Source: Fulvia fulva (taxonomy: Eukaryota > Ascomycota > Dothideomycetes > Mycosphaerellales > Mycosphaerellaceae). Taken from it: 64,000 bases of DNA. How positions within the stretch are numbered: position 1 is the stretch's first letter; every line of letters begins with the position of its first letter. The notes beneath the pieces were generated by a model. That model was given only the letters and a program-made list of their open reading frames with translations, did not search any database and was not told the origin of the DNA. Positions 1-11,100 of the stretch are shown here, one piece after another. The stretch covers positions 930,001 to 994,000 of the forward strand of contig NC_063012.1 of the NCBI RefSeq assembly GCF_020509005.1, given 5' to 3'. The position numbers were made by a program, and so were the translations under genes.

Positions 1-823
1 TAACGCCGTCCGCGAAGTTATAGGAGACTAATATAAGGTCTAGAAGCTCGCTAGATAGGCGCGTACGAGGAAGCTAGAGACGCCGCTACTACTACTATAG
101 TTCCTACCTATCCGTAATAGGTAACGGGTCCTCTAGGAAGCCTAGTAAGGTAGAGCCGACGCGCTAGTAGAGGCGTTCTTCCCTCCCCTAGTTACTACCC
201 GACTCGACAATATCGAAGGCTTTATATACCTAACGGAGCTCGAGACTAGCTAAGAAGTAACGGAGGCGGAGGTACTAATAGTACTAAAAGCGGCGCTACT
301 AGACAAAGCCCTAGGACTAGATAAGATCCCTAACCGTTTCCTTAAGTACTACCGCTAGACGCTCGCCCGTACCTCGCGGGGCTATTTATAGTATACCTCT
401 AGTAGTTATACGTACCGACTCCCTTCCGGTACTCGAGTAAAGTCGTCCTCCGTAAGGAGGGTAAGGCTAGATACGACGTTAGGAAGGCCTACCGCCCGAT
501 AGCCCTACTTAGTACGATCGGTAAGGCGCTAGAGCGTATCGTAGCCGATCGTATCTCTAAGCTAGCCGAGGAGTACTAGCTCCTCCTAGCCGAGTAGATA
601 GGAGCCCGACTAGAGCGGTCTATAACGACCGCTCTAGAACTCGTTACGGAATAGGTTTATATAATCTAGGTTATACGCCGATAATAGGTCGCTACCCTAC
701 TATCCCTCGATATCTCGGGGGCGTTCGATAAGGTTTCCTACGCCCGACTACTCTATAACCTCCGGGCGAAAGGTCTACCTAGCTAACTCGTCGCGTTCGT
801 TAAGTCCTTCCTTAGTAACCGGT
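1..823 (+). pseudogene. LINE A (Tad-like) ORF2 reverse transcriptase fragment, unit A
   Basis: This is the middle of a non-LTR retrotransposon ORF2. In the plus frame it shows LINE RT blocks in order: a degraded 'P-D-G-I-P' block (reads LGLDKIPNRFLKYY near 305-350), YRPIALLSTIGKALE (about 492-536), and the catalytic block SLDISGAFDKVSYARLLYNL (about 703-762). Many in-frame TAG/TAA codons stand where Trp or Gln would be expected, as RIP produces. The reading stops at the LTR of Gypsy G at 824, so the FxDD block and C-terminus are missing. The left end lies outside the window. The same sequence in unit B (34833-35656) extends further 5' into the endonuclease end. Family-level assignment is firm; the clade (Tad1/I superfamily) is likely. 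Confidence 0.85.
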
Positions 824-997
824 TATTACGGTTTACTACTACCGTAACGTCGCGCCGCGGCTCTTCCCCGTATACTAGCGCCTTAGCGCTTCCCTATATA
901 TCTCGCGCGCTTCGCGCTTCTCTTTCGTAGTCTTACCGAACAACGCTTATTTTACGGTAACCCTATACTATCGTCTTATAGATTACTACCCGTAATA
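824..997 (+). repeat. Gypsy G 5' LTR, unit A
   Basis: The 174-bp segment starts TATTACGG and ends CCGTAATA, which reads as the inverted termini TGTTACGG...CCGTAACA after one RIP change at each end. It abruptly interrupts the LINE A RT frame and is followed by gag-like sequence. The TGTTACGG start is shared with the LTRs of Gypsy C and Gypsy H in this window. No second LTR of this family was found here, so the boundary rests on termini and on the LINE break. The 5 bases before it are ccggt; the matching target duplication is not visible. Confidence 0.65.
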
Positions 998-2517
998 GTT
1001 TGTTCGGTCCTATAAGCGGCCTATCTAGTTAGGCTAGTAGTTATAATTAAATTATACTAGTAAAGTACGCGTTAAGGTAGGTCAAGTTTACTATAGTTAC
1101 TAACCGTCGAGTCGCGCGTATAGGCGTACTAATAATAACTATAGTCGCGTAAATAAGCGTATTAGTTAAGTTAATAGATCACCTCTCTCCTTCGCGTAAA
1201 ACGCGCGCCTCCCTACTCTTATAGGGCCCTTATATACCTACTAAGAGAGTAGTCTTATCTACTACGTAATAGTATAATATAGCTATACCCGGTAGTACTA
1301 CTAACGGGGTGCTCTTACCTAAGCAACCTCTTTATCTAGATCTTAGTAAGTATAAGCGTTAGTCGCTCGTACGCGCTAAGCTTTTCCTAACCGTATCTAC
1401 TAAAACGTAGATACTCGATAACCTAGGTATCGATACCGCCCTAGGTGCCTTCCCTTCCGACGACGACTCGAACGTATTCGCCGCCGAATAATAAGAGATC
1501 GAGAAGGACCTACTACCTAAAGAATAGTAGTTTGCCTTAACCTCCGACCCTATTAACTTCGTATAATTCCTCGACGAAGAATAGATCTTAGAAGAAGGAG
1601 GAATTAAGGTATATAAGATTAGAGAGTCAAGAGATAATATATCTATATAAGATAGTAAAACTAATGATATACGCTAACCTAAGGAGTAGGCAATCGCCTT
1701 AGAGTATACTACTATTAAGAGCCTAGCCGAGTTCGCGACTCGTACTATAGTATACCCGGAGATTATGTTTCACCTCGGTCGCTAGATATAGTTAGACTTT
1801 ATTACACTTTTTAACTAGGTCGAGTCCCTAAAGAAGGCTAATAAGGTTATATAGCGTAAGTACGCCGATATAAAGAAGGAACGTAATATCGTATCCGAGA
1901 GTCTTAGTTAACTCGAAAAGAATAAGGATGTTAAGGGCCTCTTTATATTCTACTTTAATAAATACTAGAAGTATAAGAGTTAGATATAAGAACTTAAGGA
2001 AGCTAATTAGCGCCTCCGATAGGATAACGATACGCTCTTCGGATAGGTCGAGGAGTCGTAGATAGGTATATTACCTAAGGACATCAAAGCCCTATCTAAG
2101 CGTAATTAGGCTCTAAATAAGGAGGTAGTAGAGCTTAAGGCTTAGCTAGTAGCTAAGGATACGAACGGTACTAGCGGTACTAGCGGTACTAACGGTAATA
2201 ATAATAATAATTATAGTCGTTAGGTCTCCGTCTACTCCCCTCGTCGTAACGGTATTTCACGATTACCTACGCCTCCTACTTAGTAGGACCGTATAGGTAG
2301 AGGTACCCGACGAGGAGGTAGTAGAGGTAGTAGTAATAACGACGGAGATAACTCTAATAACGATAAGGGTAGAGATAATAGTCGACTACGCCGTTACCTA
2401 CGCCGTAACTCCTTACGACGAGAACGCTAGGGCATACCTAGTAGTACTAATAGGGTGACTAGTAATACCGCCGTTAGCTAGTTCACTACTATCGAACCCT
2501 CCGTTAATGTTATATAT
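998..2517 (+). pseudogene. Gypsy G leader and degraded gag-like ORF, unit A
   Basis: From about 1310 a plus frame interrupted only by RIP-type TAG/TAA codons runs to about 2517. It has an acidic N-part, a charged heptad-like coiled-coil stretch (about 1830-2130, rich in Lys/Glu), a short repeat coding Gly-Thr-Ser (2165-2200), an Asn run from an AAT microsatellite (about 2199-2213), and an Arg/Gly/Ser-rich basic tail (about 2290-2420). This layout resembles the coiled-coil N-half of the gag in Gypsy H (57060-57640). The retrotransposon gag core, zinc knuckle and protease are absent; LINE E starts where they should follow. The stretch 998-1300 shows no clear gene and is probably the element leader. 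Function as a capsid precursor is inferred. Confidence 0.55.
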
Positions 2518-2527
2518 AGATAGATAG
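2513..2527 (-). repeat. LINE E 3' tail microsatellite (TAGA)n
   Basis: On the plus strand the LINE edge reads tatagatagatagat. On the LINE sense strand this is a short ATCT-type tail rather than poly(A). The same motif occurs at the same place in the LINE insertion at 54588, which supports it being the true 3' terminus of this LINE family. Confidence 0.6.
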
Positions 2528-2649
2528 ATTTGTTATTCCCCTGTTCTAGGACCCTATCCGGCCTATATAGGTATATATCTATTATTATATATAAAGGGAA
2601 ACCCGAATAGGTGAAAACCCTTCCCGACCCCGACTACTCCTTATCTAGA

Positions 2650-5600
2650 TTAGCTTTCCCTCTAAACGTACGTAGTCTATATTACTACCCCCGTTAGCCC
2701 CCGCTCCTAGCCGGTCTCGTCGCGCTACGCCGTATCCTCTCTTCCTATACTACTCCTACTAGGCGGTACTGTTCTAGCTAGCCCTTCTCTAGTATCTAGT
2801 TCGTAATACGCTATAGGTCCTTAACGTTATTAAGAAGTGCCCTAATCGTCCGGTTCCTCGCCTTTACTATCTACTCCCCCCTTCCTAGCGACTACCTCGG
2901 GTAGACGAGGAGTACGTACCGTATATTCTAGGAGTAATAGCCGTAGGGGTAGCTAGTATTCGTATATTCTAGAACCTTCCTCTATAATAGGTACCCCTAG
3001 AGGCCGATATATTCGCTTCGTAGTTAGGTTACTATACTACTCTATACCCTCGTAAGGAGGTAGTAGATAAGCTTCGGGGGGTACTTAACCGCGGATTTCG
3101 TAGCTAACTATTCCTTAGGTTGTCCCGCTAGCTAAGGGCGTCTACTATGCCCTATAACCTAGTTATTCTACCTCTCTTTCTATAGTTGCTCTATAAACAA
3201 TTTCTTACCTTCCTATTATATTACTAGCTATTCGTCTCTTACCCGGTAGTTCGGCTCGTTTCCGGGTCGAATACCCTTATACGCTAGTACTAATTCGTAA
3301 GCCCTTACGACTATACTAGCAATAACCTTCTATACTAGGTACTATACCGACTTGCCTAAGTAGGAGGTCCGTAGTCCCTAGATATATAGGTCGATCGGCG
3401 GTATAGCGGTCTCGTGCTTAAGCATCCTCGTTAGTATCGACTTATATACCCCGGTGACCTTCCTTAGGCATTGGTTTTGGATCTTCGCTAGCGGCGCGAC
3501 GAGTCCCTTCGATAGGTAGGCCCTCTCGCCTAAGGACTATACTTAGCTACTATAGGTAAGGACTGGCCGTATAATAGCCGTATATAGAAGCCGTAACTAC
3601 CGGAAGTCCGCGCCCTATATAGACGTAGTGAGCCTCTAGTATAATGCTATATTCTGTTTAGCTTTCTATAATATCACCTATACGTACTTCCTCTACCGTA
3701 GCGCCGGGTCTACCTATAGTCCGAGGATCCTAAGCTGATTTACCGGGCTAGTCGTGTGCCCCTATATCTAGATAGAAGCTTATATATTATAGAACCGTGG
3801 CCGGCGCGTAAAGTGTATTAGATTGTACTTTTCTAGGGTAAACCGAGCCCCGTACCTTCTAGCCTAGTCCTCGTAGATCTTATACTTCTCTTCTAGTAGC
3901 CTATAGTTCTCCTTAGTCGAGGAAGACTACGGTAGGATGTTTATGTCGTCTACGAAGCCGCTCGTAGCGGTGTTCTAGGATTCTAGGGCTAGGAGTAGCG
4001 TCGCTATAAAGAAGAGGAATAGAATAGGTACTAGCGTTAAGCCTTACGGGATTCTAGTATAGACTACTTAAAATGGGCTTCTATACTAGCCGACTAGGAT
4101 CGACGTGCTACGGTTTTAGAGGTAGGACCGTACGAAGTTGACAAGCTACTTAGGGAGTCCTTTCGACCTTAGGGTATAGAGTAGCCGCGGGTATAACACG
4201 TAGTCGAAGGCTCCCGATATGTCTAGGCTAAGTAAGGAAGCTACCTTGTCCCTATTCTTATACTAGATAGCCTTTACCTAAGAGGTAATAAGTTCTATCG
4301 CGGATAGCGTCGATCGCTATAGGCGCGTACCTATCTAGGTGTCCGGGAGTAGGGAGTGTTCCTCTACCGCCTCGGAGAGTCTCGTTATAACTAGCTTCTT
4401 AAGCGCCTTCCTAAGAGTATTAAGGAGCGCAATTAGGCGGTACGACTTCACCTACGTATAGTCTTCCTTCTACGGCTTGCGTAGGACTACTATCGTCGAT
4501 TGTTTAAAAGCTATCGGGTAGTATCCGGTCTATAGGCAGGCGTTAAAGATCGCTATAACTACTAGGGCTAGTTAATCTCTACACTTCTTTAGTAGCTCGT
4601 TTAGGATCCTATCCGGCCCCGGGGCTTTCTTCGCTAGCAACTTCCTTAGTATAGCGGCAACTTCTCCCTCGGACACCTCCTATTAGACCGCGATACTAGG
4701 GGCTAGGGGAGTAGAGCTATTTATGTCGCTTAGATAAGCCTCGACTAGGGGCGGGAAGAACTTGCTAGCTAGTAGACGCGCCTTAGCCTCGGGGTCGCTA
4801 ACCGTGCTACTAGGCGATTATAGCGCTAGGATAGAGAAGGAGGGGCCCTATATAGGGTCCTATCGGGCCTATTTCGCTAGCTTCTATATCCTCTCTAGCT
4901 TACCGGCGATTTCTTCTACTATAGCCCTCTAGCCGACTACTTTCTCCCTTTATATTAAAGCTTTCTTCTATTAGTATGCCTCCCTATATACGTTCTAGGC
5001 CTCCTCGCTATAGCTGCTCGTCTATACCCGGCGGGCTCTCCTTGCTTCTCTTACTACCGTAGTGTACTCCGGCGTCTAGTATAGTTTAGACTATGTCGTT
5101 AGTTAGGTAAGCGGAACGTAAAGTGAGGTCGCTTTTCTTATTTTGTCTATTAACCCCTAGACTACTTTGTCTATCTCGTCTTTACTATTGTATTGCTACT
5201 ACGCGATCTAGACTAGCCTCTTAGAGTCATCGAGGTACGCCTAGATATTAGCCTAGTAGGCCTTTCCCTAGTTTAGCTTAGGGGTTCTCGCTAGTATACG
5301 TTATATCTATGTCGTAATAGAGGTCCTAACTAGTATATAGTCTAACGACGCCTCGAGTTCATATTCGATCCTATAGTAGGTTACCGTATAGTAGTGGCTA
5401 TCTAAGATCTAGGAGAGGTCGATCGTGCCTTAGAGTCCCCCTCTCTTCTAGGTGCCTAGGTCCTTCGGGGTATTAAGGGCAATTACGTTACTCGCTATTA
5501 AGTCGAGTACTTCGTCGGCTATAGGGTGCGGCTATATAAGGCTTTCCTAGGAAGGGTAGTATATATTAAAGTCTCCTACTACGATGTGGCACCCTTGTCT

Positions 5601-6050
5601 CTTAAGCGTACTATCTAGGTGTCTATAGACCACTAGGTCGCGGCTAGACCTCGAGGCTAGCGGTTATATATATAGGTTATATATCTAGGTGCTACCTACG
5701 TAGAGGGAGGTAATATCGCCCCCGCCTTCTTCGTCTACGTAGTACACTACCTCCTAGTCGGATTCTAGTATGTCCTTGCTAATATAGAAGTACGTACGGG
5801 GTCTACCGTCGCCTCGTAGGCATATCGTATAGCCTAGTAACTTATAGGTCGTTAGTCTCTTATAGTACGGGTTAATCTATAGCTCCTAGATTGTAAGGAC
5901 GTAGTAGACGCGCGGGTCCGCCTCGTGTAGGAAATAGTTCTAGACTATATCCTTACTATAGTTAACGTTATACTAGATAATACTAAGCGTGTCGAGGCTA
6001 GTTATTAGTATCGACAATTATTTCCTCTATATTGTCCTATGTCCTACTAC
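2650..6050 (-). pseudogene. LINE E ORF2: endonuclease and reverse transcriptase, unit A
   Basis: The N-terminal end reads LSIIQYNVNYSKDIVQNYF (near 6000-5940), the start of an APE-type endonuclease. VVGDFNIYYPSQESL (about 5530-5590) is the GDFN block. The RT follows with KKAPGPDRILNELL (4591-4640), YTGIPQGLTLVPILF and the catalytic FVDD (3945-3956), still intact. A post-RT segment reads ITGVYKSILTRMLKHETAIP (about 3370-3450), typical of Tad-like ORF2. The 3' part (2650-3250) should hold the RNase H/C-terminal region but I could not resolve its motifs. Many TAG stops, no open frame. This is the best-preserved LINE RT here. Confidence 0.8.
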
Positions 6051-6149
6051 CCTATACGTCCTAGTCTACGCCTATCGGCTATATACTAAAGGGGAGCCGG
6101 GCCTAGTTAGATTCCCTCGCCGTAGCTAGTAGAGTACGTGGCCTCCCGT

Positions 6150-7330
6150 ACGCCCTAAGTTACGTATCCTTTATATCGTTCTCGGCCCTAGGGCGCTTAT
6201 ACCCGACCGCCGCTAGTTAGTTCCGGTATAGGCTAGCCTTACGGTCGCCGTAGAATCTTAGGGCGACGGTTCTGTTTGTGATTGCCTTGTTTTTCGCTAG
6301 TTTCCGCTATAGGCATTCCGTACTATACGATAGGTAGTGCCCCGGACAGTTCGCGTACCGTCTCGTAGTCAATATATAGTCCCTAGATATATAGTCTCCT
6401 ATATAGTACGAGTAGGCCTACTTATTTATACACGTATAGGTTTAGTGTCTATACTGTTAGCGTTTGAAGCATTAGAGGACACGAAAGGATAAGGAGTGCT
6501 TTTCTACTATCTTGAGGCTATATTGCTAGACTAGGCCTTGTTCTATTACTAGATCCGCCGCTTTCGCGTCTTATAGCTATACTATTAGCGCCGAGGCCTT
6601 CTTGCCTTCTAGCCATTTCCTATAGAGCTAAGTCGCCTCCTAGATTAGAGAGTTAAGAGTGACCGGGTTGTCCTCTTAGAGAGCGCGTAGGTGACCCTAG
6701 TTAGTTAGGTTAAACTCCTTAGGTATATCGTAGACTAGGATTATGAATTACTTCGTTAAGACCTTCGCTAATACCGTAACCTTAGATACCTACTATAGCT
6801 ATACCTCTAGGTGTCTCCTAGTAGTAGTAGAGCTAGTATAGATCTATAGAGTACCGTTAGACTATTAGTTCACTACGACTACCCCTAGTTAGTTAATTCG
6901 TTAGGCGAGCTCCTTATTCGATAGCTTCGTAACTTCGGCCTAGTCTTCCTTTGCTATAATACGGATCGTAACTATATCGTACGTTAGGCGGGGGCCTAGT
7001 ATCGATACCGCGACCGATGCCTAGCTATAGGGGTGTTAATTCCGGGTAGCCTTACTAATCGCCTAGGACGTCGTCCTTATTTCTTATTACCCTCGGTAAT
7101 ACGACAGTATAAGCGCCGTACGTAGCTAAGTGATCATTACCTATAGAGACCGGTAAGGGAGCTAATCGTTAGTTTCTATACTTTTTACGTCCTCTATAAG
7201 TTGCTACTAGTTGTCTTAGGGGGGCTTCGCCTATAGGGCCGTAGGCGCCGTTAGTACCGTAGCCTAGGCTACTATTGCCTAGGAGTTGCCTAATGTAGCT
7301 AGGCACCTCCGCGGCGTTTGGAGCTGAAGA
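6150..7330 (-). pseudogene. LINE E ORF1 (gag-like, CCHC), unit A
   Basis: This minus-strand frame lies upstream of the endonuclease, the place of the nucleic-acid-binding ORF1 in Tad/I-type LINEs. Near 6313-6357 (minus) it reads YANCPGHYLSYSTEC, a CCHC-type zinc knuckle in which one Cys and one His appear as Tyr, the change expected from TGY to TAY and CAY to TAY under RIP. A second degraded knuckle may lie just upstream. It is followed by a basic stretch (RKLAKNKAITNRTVALRF). TAG codons interrupt the frame. The start codon was not resolved. The protein would package LINE RNA; this is inferred from family. Confidence 0.6.
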
Positions 7331-7514
7331 AACAGGGTGAAGAGAGCTTCAAGCTATCTAGATTAAATAAGGTAGAACTCCCTTAGTCCTAGGGGCAGTA
7401 GCCTACTTTATATATCGTTAGAATAGCCTTGATAAGAGCTTTCGAATGTGTCTTGTTTTGGCGTAGAGATCGATAAAAAAAGCTCCTACGGTAAGGTCTC
7501 CTTCTCTAGTAGTA

Positions 7515-7575
7515 TCTATATATAATAATAGTAAATAGCGACTTCGATAGATTTATAAAAGGTAAAGACAAGGAC
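7515..7575 (+). pseudogene. Gypsy G pol fragment just before RT, unit A
   Basis: The plus frame reads VNSDFDRFIKGKDKD up to the Copia insertion point. If the minus-strand fragment 13835-12477 is joined after the target sequence aggac, the frame goes on as QDTKVYLPQELYDF, matching the linker that precedes RT in fungal Ty3/Gypsy pol. This shows that the two pieces were once contiguous and were separated by Copia. The protease and gag core of Gypsy G are not found between the gag part (ending near 2517) and this fragment. Confidence 0.65.
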
Positions 7576-7810
7576 TGTTAAGATGTAGCATCTTAAAGGG
7601 AGTTAACAATTAGGAAGTGATCTAGTAGCCTAAGGCATCTACGATGACTTAGCTTATAGGGAGATACCTTCTCTCCCCTTTAGCTTAGATAGACATCCAA
7701 CACAATCAACACATTAGTTCCTAATATATTGCTATATACCCGTACTATTAGTCAGTTAAAGATTGATCTCTTACTCTACTCCGCTACTATCTACCCGTAC
7801 CTGTTTAATA
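7576..7810 (+). repeat. Copia C1 5' LTR
   Basis: This 235-bp LTR starts TGTTAAGATG and ends GTTTAATA, which reads as TGTTAA...TTAACA before a single RIP change. Its length and ends agree with both LTRs of C2 (13836-14070 and 19222-19456) in reverse orientation. Confidence 0.88.
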
Positions 7811-7827
7811 GGTTATAAGCCCGGGTT
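7811..7827 (+). other. Copia primer-binding site, half-tRNA(iMet) type
   Basis: Directly after the LTR the sequence reads GGTTATAAGCCCGGGTT. With one RIP change reversed, its first 12 bases (GGTTATGAGCCC) are complementary to the anticodon stem-loop of eukaryotic initiator tRNA-Met (GGGCUCAUAACC). Copia-type elements are known to prime from a cleaved 5' half of this tRNA. The same sequence sits next to the 5' LTR of C2 (plus 19205-19221) and in unit B. Confidence 0.65.
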
Positions 7828-8199
7828 TATATAGGAATAAGAGCAACCTATATTAGTATAGGTTACTTATATCCCTTACTATCGTAGCAGAAAACTTCTA
7901 GTAATCAGAAGTCTACCCCGTCTATCCTATTAAGGAGCTTAGTTCGATACTAAGTAATAGGTAACCTAGATAAGGACTCTATACGGCTTACTTAAAGCCA
8001 ATACCTTAAAGATACTCTATAGCCAGAACTATATCGAGATACTATTAAGAAGGACTTTAAGTAAGTCATTTAAAGCTCTGCTAGGAGAGACAGACCTATG
8101 TCCTAGCCCCGAGACCTTATACCGCTCCTTCTTTACTTTACTAAGTAGGCCTTAGTATCCACACCTACGAACTTTCCTATTCTATACTAGAAGCCTTAG

Positions 8200-11100
8200 T
8201 AGGATCTAAGCTACCACTTTAGAACATATACACCTTGTTTTATTACATCTAATTTATTATAGATTTATACTAAAAGAAGATAGAGGAGAAGGGAGGCAAA
8301 ATCCTAATTCTTAGGAGAGATAATTAGAAGAGATAGTTTAACCTTTAGAGATATAAGATAGAGAGCTAATCAGCATTCTTTATAATTAATGACCTAATAG
8401 AAGTGTCTTTTAATAATATTAAGGGCAAGACTCTAAAACTCTAAGAAGAGGCTATAACTAAAGAGATCCCTAATACGCTAATATAGACAAGACACAATAT
8501 AGTATATAACTTTAGTATCCTTAGTAGGATTATAGAAGAAGATGAATTTGAGCTTAAGGGTTTATATAAATCTAGAAGAGCTGCTAAGAAGTAGGTGTAT
8601 CTCTAGAACAAGTATAGCTAGGTACTACCAACCTATATATATAAGCTTATAAAGCAATTTGTAACTTTTAAGATAAGTAAAGAGTTCACTATTAGATCTG
8701 TATAGAAACACCTAGTTTCTCTTAGAAAAAGGATTGCTAATGTTGACCTAGAGGGTCAGTATTATAGGAAAGCTAATATAAGGATGACCTAGCTCTTAAT
8801 CTCACTACTACCTGACTACTATATAGCTAGGGATACCATTATAGCTTAGCTAAAGATAGATTATAAAAGGACCTTAAAGATCCTTAAAGCTTAAGAAGCT
8901 AGGTTAGATCCCTCTAAGGCTAAGTATAGTATAGTAGCTACCTAGGTCAAGCCCTTAGGTCTAGTAAGACTACTCTCCTACCTTCTCTATAAGAAGGACT
9001 ATCTGATCAAGGACTGCCCTAGTTTGCCTAAGGCAAGAAAGGTCCTTAGATCTCATTCCTAACTACCATCTTCCCAGAATATAACACATATCAAGAAGAA
9101 GAGAACTCCACCACCTACTTCAAGGAGGACACTAAGAGAGAAGTCCTCTATAGAAGAACTTAAGAAAATAGTAAAGAAACTTAGCTCTAACATACTGTTA
9201 CTCTAGAAGAACTAGGCCTAGTCTTATACCTCTAAAGCAAAGAAGACTAGAAAAGGTTTTTCCGCCTAAGAGTCACGTAACTTATATAGCGCATCCCTAG
9301 AGACAATGTCTAATAATAATAAGTATAATGAAGTGGCTTACTCAACTATAGAAGTCTAAGGCAAGTTCCCCTCGTTAGAGTAGTTACTTAACTCCTATAC
9401 TTCATCCTATATAACTGACTAAAGCTACCTCTTTAGATCTATAACTCCCTTAATAAGGAGGAAGTGGATCAAAGTAGGAGGTGGGTTTTTATTAGCTACT
9501 TATATTAGGAATGTAGAGATAAGTAGGAGAGCTAGTAGAAAAGTTGTTTTAGAAGATGTCCTACTTATACCTAAGCTAGGAGTGAACCTAGTTTTATAGA
9601 ACCAGTTTAGTAAGTAGTTTAGTATATAACCTCTATCATTTTCTCTTATTTCCCCCTCTAGTAAGACTGTTATCTAGACAAAGCTCCTTAGGGGGGTTCT
9701 ATTTATTAATAAGATTTCACCTCTCCTATAAGAACGGGTACATTACTCATTATGTACACTACTAATAGAGAATGCCTTTGTGACTACTTAATTAGAGACC
9801 GACCTAAAGTAGTAGGAGCTTTGGTATAGAAGATTTGTACACTTTAGGAAGAATTTGCTGTAGAATCTTTATAAGGCAATAGACTTAGAAGAACCTATTC
9901 CTATCCCTAAGGATGGCTTTTACTAGTATAGAGTATGTTCAATAGTAAAGATAAAGAAGTATAAAGGCAAAGCTATAGAGAGAAGACCTAAAAGACTTGC
10001 CCTTATATCTATTAATATATATAGCCTACTACTAATCTCAAGACTAGGATTTAAATACTAGCTTGAGATTGTTAACAACTTCTCTAGGAAGAAGTAGACC
10101 TTTCCTCTTAGGAAAAGAGAAGATGCTCTAGTTACTCTCTAGAACTAGAAGATTAAAGCAGAGAGGAAATTATTAGCGTAGCTAAAAGCAGTAAGACTTA
10201 ACAATACAAAAGAACTTATTACATTAGTGAAGTAGTAGGAGAAGGATTTAGGGATTGGGCACGAGCCGACTAAGGCATACAACTCTCTACAGAATGGACT
10301 AGTTAAGAGGTCAATATAAACCTTAGAGGACTCTATAAGAGCAATGCTTAAAGAGGCTAAAATGCCGGTTGAATTTTGGCCTAAAGCACTAGAGGCCTTA
10401 ACTTATACAAGGAACAAACTGCTAAATGGCCTAGATTACGATAGATTCAAGGTTTTACTAGATAAGGCTTTTGATAGTATTAAACCGACCATCAACTATT
10501 TGAAAGTTTAGGGATACAAAGCTGTTGTCTATATAGACATCAGATCCTAACCTTAATAGGCAAGAAGTAATGAGCTAATAAATAGGGGTAAAGAAGTAGT
10601 GTTTATTAGGTATATTAAAAACATAGCTAAAGCCTAGCTCTTTTAGGAACTAGACATAAGAGCTATTAAACAACATATATATAGACTTCTTTAAGGACTA
10701 GCCTAGAGGTGATATAGGTCTTAATGTTCTAACATTAAATCTACTAAGTAGTATACTAGCTAGGAAGCCCTTAGGAAGGCAGAGAAATAACGTATCCTTA
10801 GGACAATCTACCTACTATTTAGGCGTCTATTAAAGCACCCCCGAAATAGATCAGCTAATTAAGAGCCCTAAAGTCGCTTAGCCGGGAAAGCTATTTATAT
10901 AACTTCCCTAACCTCCGGAGAACGTAGGGGGATTTCAGAAAATTGATTAGCTAATTAAGAGAAGCTCCCTAGATCCCTAGGAAATAGACGTTACTAGGTC
11001 ATAAGTGACGGTCCCTAAATTATCCCTTAGAAAGAGAAAGGCTAACTATAATGTTAAGGGCTATGACATAAAACAGAAAGCCCTAAAATCTATAGTCCCT

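Larger units (their letters stand above)
2518..7514 (-). mobile_element. LINE E, near full-length Tad-like LINE (minus), unit A
   Basis: A long minus-strand LINE of about 5 kb. Reading from right to left there is ORF1 (about 7330-6150), then ORF2 with endonuclease, RT and C-terminal region (about 6050-2650), a 3' UTR, and a (TAGA)n-type tail at the left end (2513-2527). The same tail and 3' UTR pattern appear in the small LINE insertion at 54588-55149. The left edge abuts the Gypsy G gag remnant and the right edge abuts Gypsy G pre-RT sequence. A possible short target duplication (YTATATATA, near 2509-2517 and 7515-7523) is weak because it is low complexity. The exact ends are therefore approximate. 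Confidence 0.75.
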
